A program made the position numbers and the translations under genes. The notes below the pieces were generated by a model that saw only the letters and a program-made list of their open reading frames with translations, was not told the origin of the DNA and searched no databases. DNA of 64,000 nt from an uncultured Myxococcales bacterium (lineage in GTDB: Bacteria; Myxococcota_A; UBA9042), in the NCBI GenBank assembly GCA_903955385.1, contig CAJBNH010000031.1:1-64000 (forward strand). Direction: 5' to 3'. Of this stretch, positions 61,587 to 64,000 are shown piece after piece (position 1 is the stretch's first letter; every line of letters starts with the position of its first letter).

Positions 61587-62923
61587 TGCTGTTCGGCCAG
61601 CGCCGCCCGCGCAACGTGCGCAAGGTGCCTCTGCGACAGCGTTTGACGCTGGCGTGGCAGGCGCTGTCGCGTACCGCCGAACCGACCGAGACGGAAGACG
61701 AAGCCGCCGAGGCTCCGGAGCCGCGCTTCCTGTGGAGCCGCATCTTCACCGTGCTGGTCGTCGTCGTGTGCCTGACGCTGGTGGTCGCCGTCCTGCTGAA
61801 CCTGGGCGACTACCTCAAGGAAAAGCCGGACACGGGCAACGTCACGACGTTCGACGTCTCAGGGGCCCACCGTGTCACGCGGGAGCAGCTGATCGCCGCC
61901 AGCGAAGTGCGCTTGGGCAGCTCGCTGGTCACGCTTGACCGCGCCGCTGTGCAACGCAACATCGAGCGGCTGCCTTGGGTTGCGCGCGCGCACGTGCAGC
62001 AGGTCCTGCCGTCCACTCTGGCCATTCAGGTCGAGGAGCACGTGCCGTTCGCCGTGGTTCTGGGCAAGAAGATGCGGATTGCCAACCGCGACGGCGAGCT
62101 GTTCAAGGAAGCCGAGGTCGGTGATGCCCCCGAGCTGCCGATCCTGACGGGCCTGCCGCCGACCGTCACAGGCGACGCCCCGCCCAACGAGACCGATGGG
62201 GCTCGCGAAGTTGGCCGTCGACACCTGCTGGACCTGCTGCGGCTGGTGGATGCCCACGCCAAGTCTTCGATCCGGGAGCGTTTTTCCCTCAGCGAGGTCC
62301 ACTGGGACCCCGTACTTGGCACCACACTGGTGTCCGCCCGTGACGGCTCGGAGATCCGGTTGGGCCGGGCGATGGTCGCGGACCCGGAGCGGGCATTCGA
62401 CCGCATCGGGCGCCTGCTGACCCGCGTCGAGGAACGTGGCGAGTGGCTCAAGTACGCCCTGATGGATGACGACCTGCGGCCAGACCGTGCCGTCGTGCGC
62501 TCAGAGCTGCTTGGCAGTGCAGAAGCCGAAGCGGCGCGAGCCGGTGGCGCAGGTCAGGCGTCCGCACCCCAGATCGAAACGGCTGCGGCCGGTCCGGGCG
62601 AGCCCGTGGCGGTCGCTGGCGACGGGACTCCTGCCAAGCTCGGCGACGACGTGGACCACCCGCTGGTAGACCTGGGCAGCCTGAAAGCCCCGCCAGAACC
62701 GGCCGCCAAGCCCGACGCCAAGGCCACCCAGAAGCCTGGCGCCAAGCTGGCAACCAAGCCGACTGCGAAGGTGGACGCCAAGGCCGCCGCCAAACCAGGG
62801 GCAAAGGCCCCCCCCAAGCCCGCCGCCGCCAAGCCGGCTGCTGCGCACACCAATTCTGCTACCAAGGCCGCCGTCAAGCCCGCGAAACCCGCGGCCAAAG
62901 ACGACGACAACCCTCAGGACTGA
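61586..62923 (+). CDS. ftsQ: Cell-division protein FtsQ with long Lys/Ala/Pro tail
   Basis: FtsQ is the bitopic scaffold of the divisome. This 445 aa protein has a cytoplasmic N-terminus with acidic patch, one membrane helix (about residues 52-73), a POTRA domain (VTTFDVSGAHRVTREQLIAAS, about 83-153) and a beta domain (about 155-300). From about residue 366 a basic tail of 80 residues made of Lys, Ala and Pro follows (KPGAKLATKPTAKVDAKAAAK), like histone H1-type tails, ending in an acidic DDDNPQD. The start at 61586 overlaps the murG stop (TGATG); an in-frame ATG at 61580 is also possible. The tail is unusual for FtsQ. Confidence 0.88.
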   Translation: MLFGQRRPRNVRKVPLRQRLTLAWQALSRTAEPTETEDEAAEAPEPRFLWSRIFTVLVVVVCLTLVVAVLLNLGDYLKEKPDTGNVTTFDVSGAHRVTREQLIAASEVRLGSSLVTLDRAAVQRNIERLPWVARAHVQQVLPSTLAIQVEEHVPFAVVLGKKMRIANRDGELFKEAEVGDAPELPILTGLPPTVTGDAPPNETDGAREVGRRHLLDLLRLVDAHAKSSIRERFSLSEVHWDPVLGTTLVSARDGSEIRLGRAMVADPERAFDRIGRLLTRVEERGEWLKYALMDDDLRPDRAVVRSELLGSAEAEAARAGGAGQASAPQIETAAAGPGEPVAVAGDGTPAKLGDDVDHPLVDLGSLKAPPEPAAKPDAKATQKPGAKLATKPTAKVDAKAAAKPGAKAPPKPAAAKPAAAHTNSATKAAVKPAKPAAKDDDNPQD

Positions 62924-62971
62924 ACCACGCCCGGGCCGGGCAAGATTGCAAGCGAACAGGGAGGAAGGACG

Positions 62972-64000
62972 ATGGCGAAGAAGGACGAGATCATCGTGGG
63001 GCTGGATGTCGGCACCCACAAGGTCGTGGCGATCGTTGGCGAGGTGAAGGCCGACAGCACGCTCGACATCATTGGCGTGGGCACCAGCCCGTCGAACGGC
63101 ATCCGCAAGGGAGTCGTCGTCAACGTGAACGAGACGATGGAGGCGATCCAACGCGCCGTGCACGAAGCCGAGCTGATGGCCGGCTGCACGGTCAACGCCG
63201 TCTACGTCAGCGTCTCGGGCGCACACCTGAAGTCCTTCAACAACCGCGGCGTGGTGGCGGTGCAGAATCGTGAGGTCACGCAGACCGATATCGACCGCGT
63301 GCTCGAGAACGCCAAGGCGGTGCAGATCCCCGCGGACCGCATGATCCTGCACACGGTGCCGCAGGAGTTCCTGGTCGATGACAACGACGGCATCAAGACG
63401 CCGATCGGCATCTCAGGCGTGCGGCTGCAGGTCAACGTCCACATCGTGACTGCTCTGAACTCGGGCGTGCAGAACGTGACCCAGTGCGCCGAGCGGGCCG
63501 GGCTGCACGTGCTCAAGACGTCGGCCGAGATGCTGGCGTCGGCGCGGGCGGTGCTCGAAGACGACGAGAAGGAGTTGGGCGTGGTGCTGGTCGACATCGG
63601 CGGCGGCACGACCGACATCTCGATCTTCCACAACGGTTTCATCGTGCATTCGGTGGTGCTGCCCGTCGGCGGCGACCACATCACGAGCGACATCGCCGTC
63701 GGCCTGCGCACCCCCAAGGCCGAGGCCGAGCGCATCAAGATTCAGCACGGCTGTGCCGTCTCCACCATGGTCGAGGACGGCGAGAACATCGAGGTCGCCT
63801 GCGTGGGTGGCCGCGAGCCCATCGTGCGCAAGCGCAAGCTGCTGTGCGACATCATCGAACCGCGCATGGAAGAGATCTATCGGCTGGTGGAGCGAGAGAT
63901 CCAGGCCTCCAACTTCGCGGACGTGCTGGGCTCAGGCGTGGTCCTGACCGGCGGCACCGCGCTGCTGCCGGGCGCTGCGGAGCTTGGCGAGGAAGTCCTG
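62972..64000 (+). CDS. ftsA: Cell-division protein FtsA, 3'-truncated by window edge
   Basis: FtsA is the actin-like ATPase that ties FtsZ to the membrane. The visible 343 residues have the phosphate-1 motif IVGLDVGTHKVVAIVGE, the SHS2/1C domain (YVSVSGAHLKSFNN, GVVAVQNREVTQTDIDRVL), the phosphate-2 motif VVLVDIGGGTTDISIF, and the adenosine motif GVVLTGGTALLPGAAEL near the right edge. GAGGAAGG precedes the ATG. The C-terminal amphipathic helix and ftsZ lie beyond the window. Confidence 0.96.
   Translation, partial: MAKKDEIIVGLDVGTHKVVAIVGEVKADSTLDIIGVGTSPSNGIRKGVVVNVNETMEAIQRAVHEAELMAGCTVNAVYVSVSGAHLKSFNNRGVVAVQNREVTQTDIDRVLENAKAVQIPADRMILHTVPQEFLVDDNDGIKTPIGISGVRLQVNVHIVTALNSGVQNVTQCAERAGLHVLKTSAEMLASARAVLEDDEKELGVVLVDIGGGTTDISIFHNGFIVHSVVLPVGGDHITSDIAVGLRTPKAEAERIKIQHGCAVSTMVEDGENIEVACVGGREPIVRKRKLLCDIIEPRMEEIYRLVEREIQASNFADVLGSGVVLTGGTALLPGAAELGEEVL

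Overview
The window is a gene-dense, GC-rich stretch of a Gram-negative chromosome. It most resembles a deltaproteobacterium in the broad sense (Myxococcota, Bradymonadota or a relative). This rests on many Cys-rich lipoproteins of the CxxxxxCxxG type, a large TPR envelope operon resembling part of the myxobacterial Glt set, an adenosylcobalamin-dependent ribonucleotide reductase, a phosphoglycerate mutase of the cofactor-independent type, and a short polysaccharide-export lipoprotein beside an outer-membrane barrel. I see no tRNA, rRNA, CRISPR array, insertion sequence or prophage. The only edge-truncated genes are bioD (left) and ftsA (right).

Region by region. 1-2319: end of a biotin operon (bioD-bioA) and a small FmdB-type zinc-ribbon protein. 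2321-4648, minus strand: a DusB-like tRNA-dihydrouridine synthase after two single-domain cyclic-nucleotide-binding proteins. 4794-11045, plus: lipoproteins and secreted proteins of unknown function plus a Nudix hydrolase. 11159-17447: gpmI (+), nrdJ (-) with an upstream pair of NrdR boxes, and obgE (+). 17944-28093, plus: a five-gene envelope operon (coiled-coil protein, two large periplasmic TPR proteins, a TPR lipoprotein with a Pro-rich tail, and a small exported protein). 28169-40787, minus: coaD, an amidase fused to a degenerate LytM domain, a membrane-anchored VWA protein, a Tat-like small protein, thiL, a DnaJ-family protein, then a polysaccharide export set (tyrosine autokinase, short OPX lipoprotein, OM barrel, helical periplasmic protein). 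41159-49491: a UPF0158-like protein, a zincin-like lipoprotein, a DUF192 protein, large lipoproteins and a second Nudix hydrolase.

50050-64000, plus: the division and cell-wall (dcw) cluster, in the order mraZ-rsmH-ftsL-[PilW-like TPR lipoprotein]-ftsI-murE::murF-mraY-ftsW-murG-ftsQ-ftsA. It has a sigma70-like promoter followed by five TGGGN-type 5-mers at exact 10-bp spacing (a MraZ operator). murD, murC, murB and ddl are missing from their usual places, murE and murF are one continuous frame, a pilotin-like gene sits between ftsL and ftsI, and FtsQ has a Lys/Ala/Pro-rich periplasmic tail.

The parts most worth follow-up are the amidase-LytM/VWA/Tat operon, the TPR envelope operon, the short OPX plus barrel export set, and the rearranged dcw cluster with its readable operators. 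All function calls come from reading motifs by eye; no database search or structure prediction was run.
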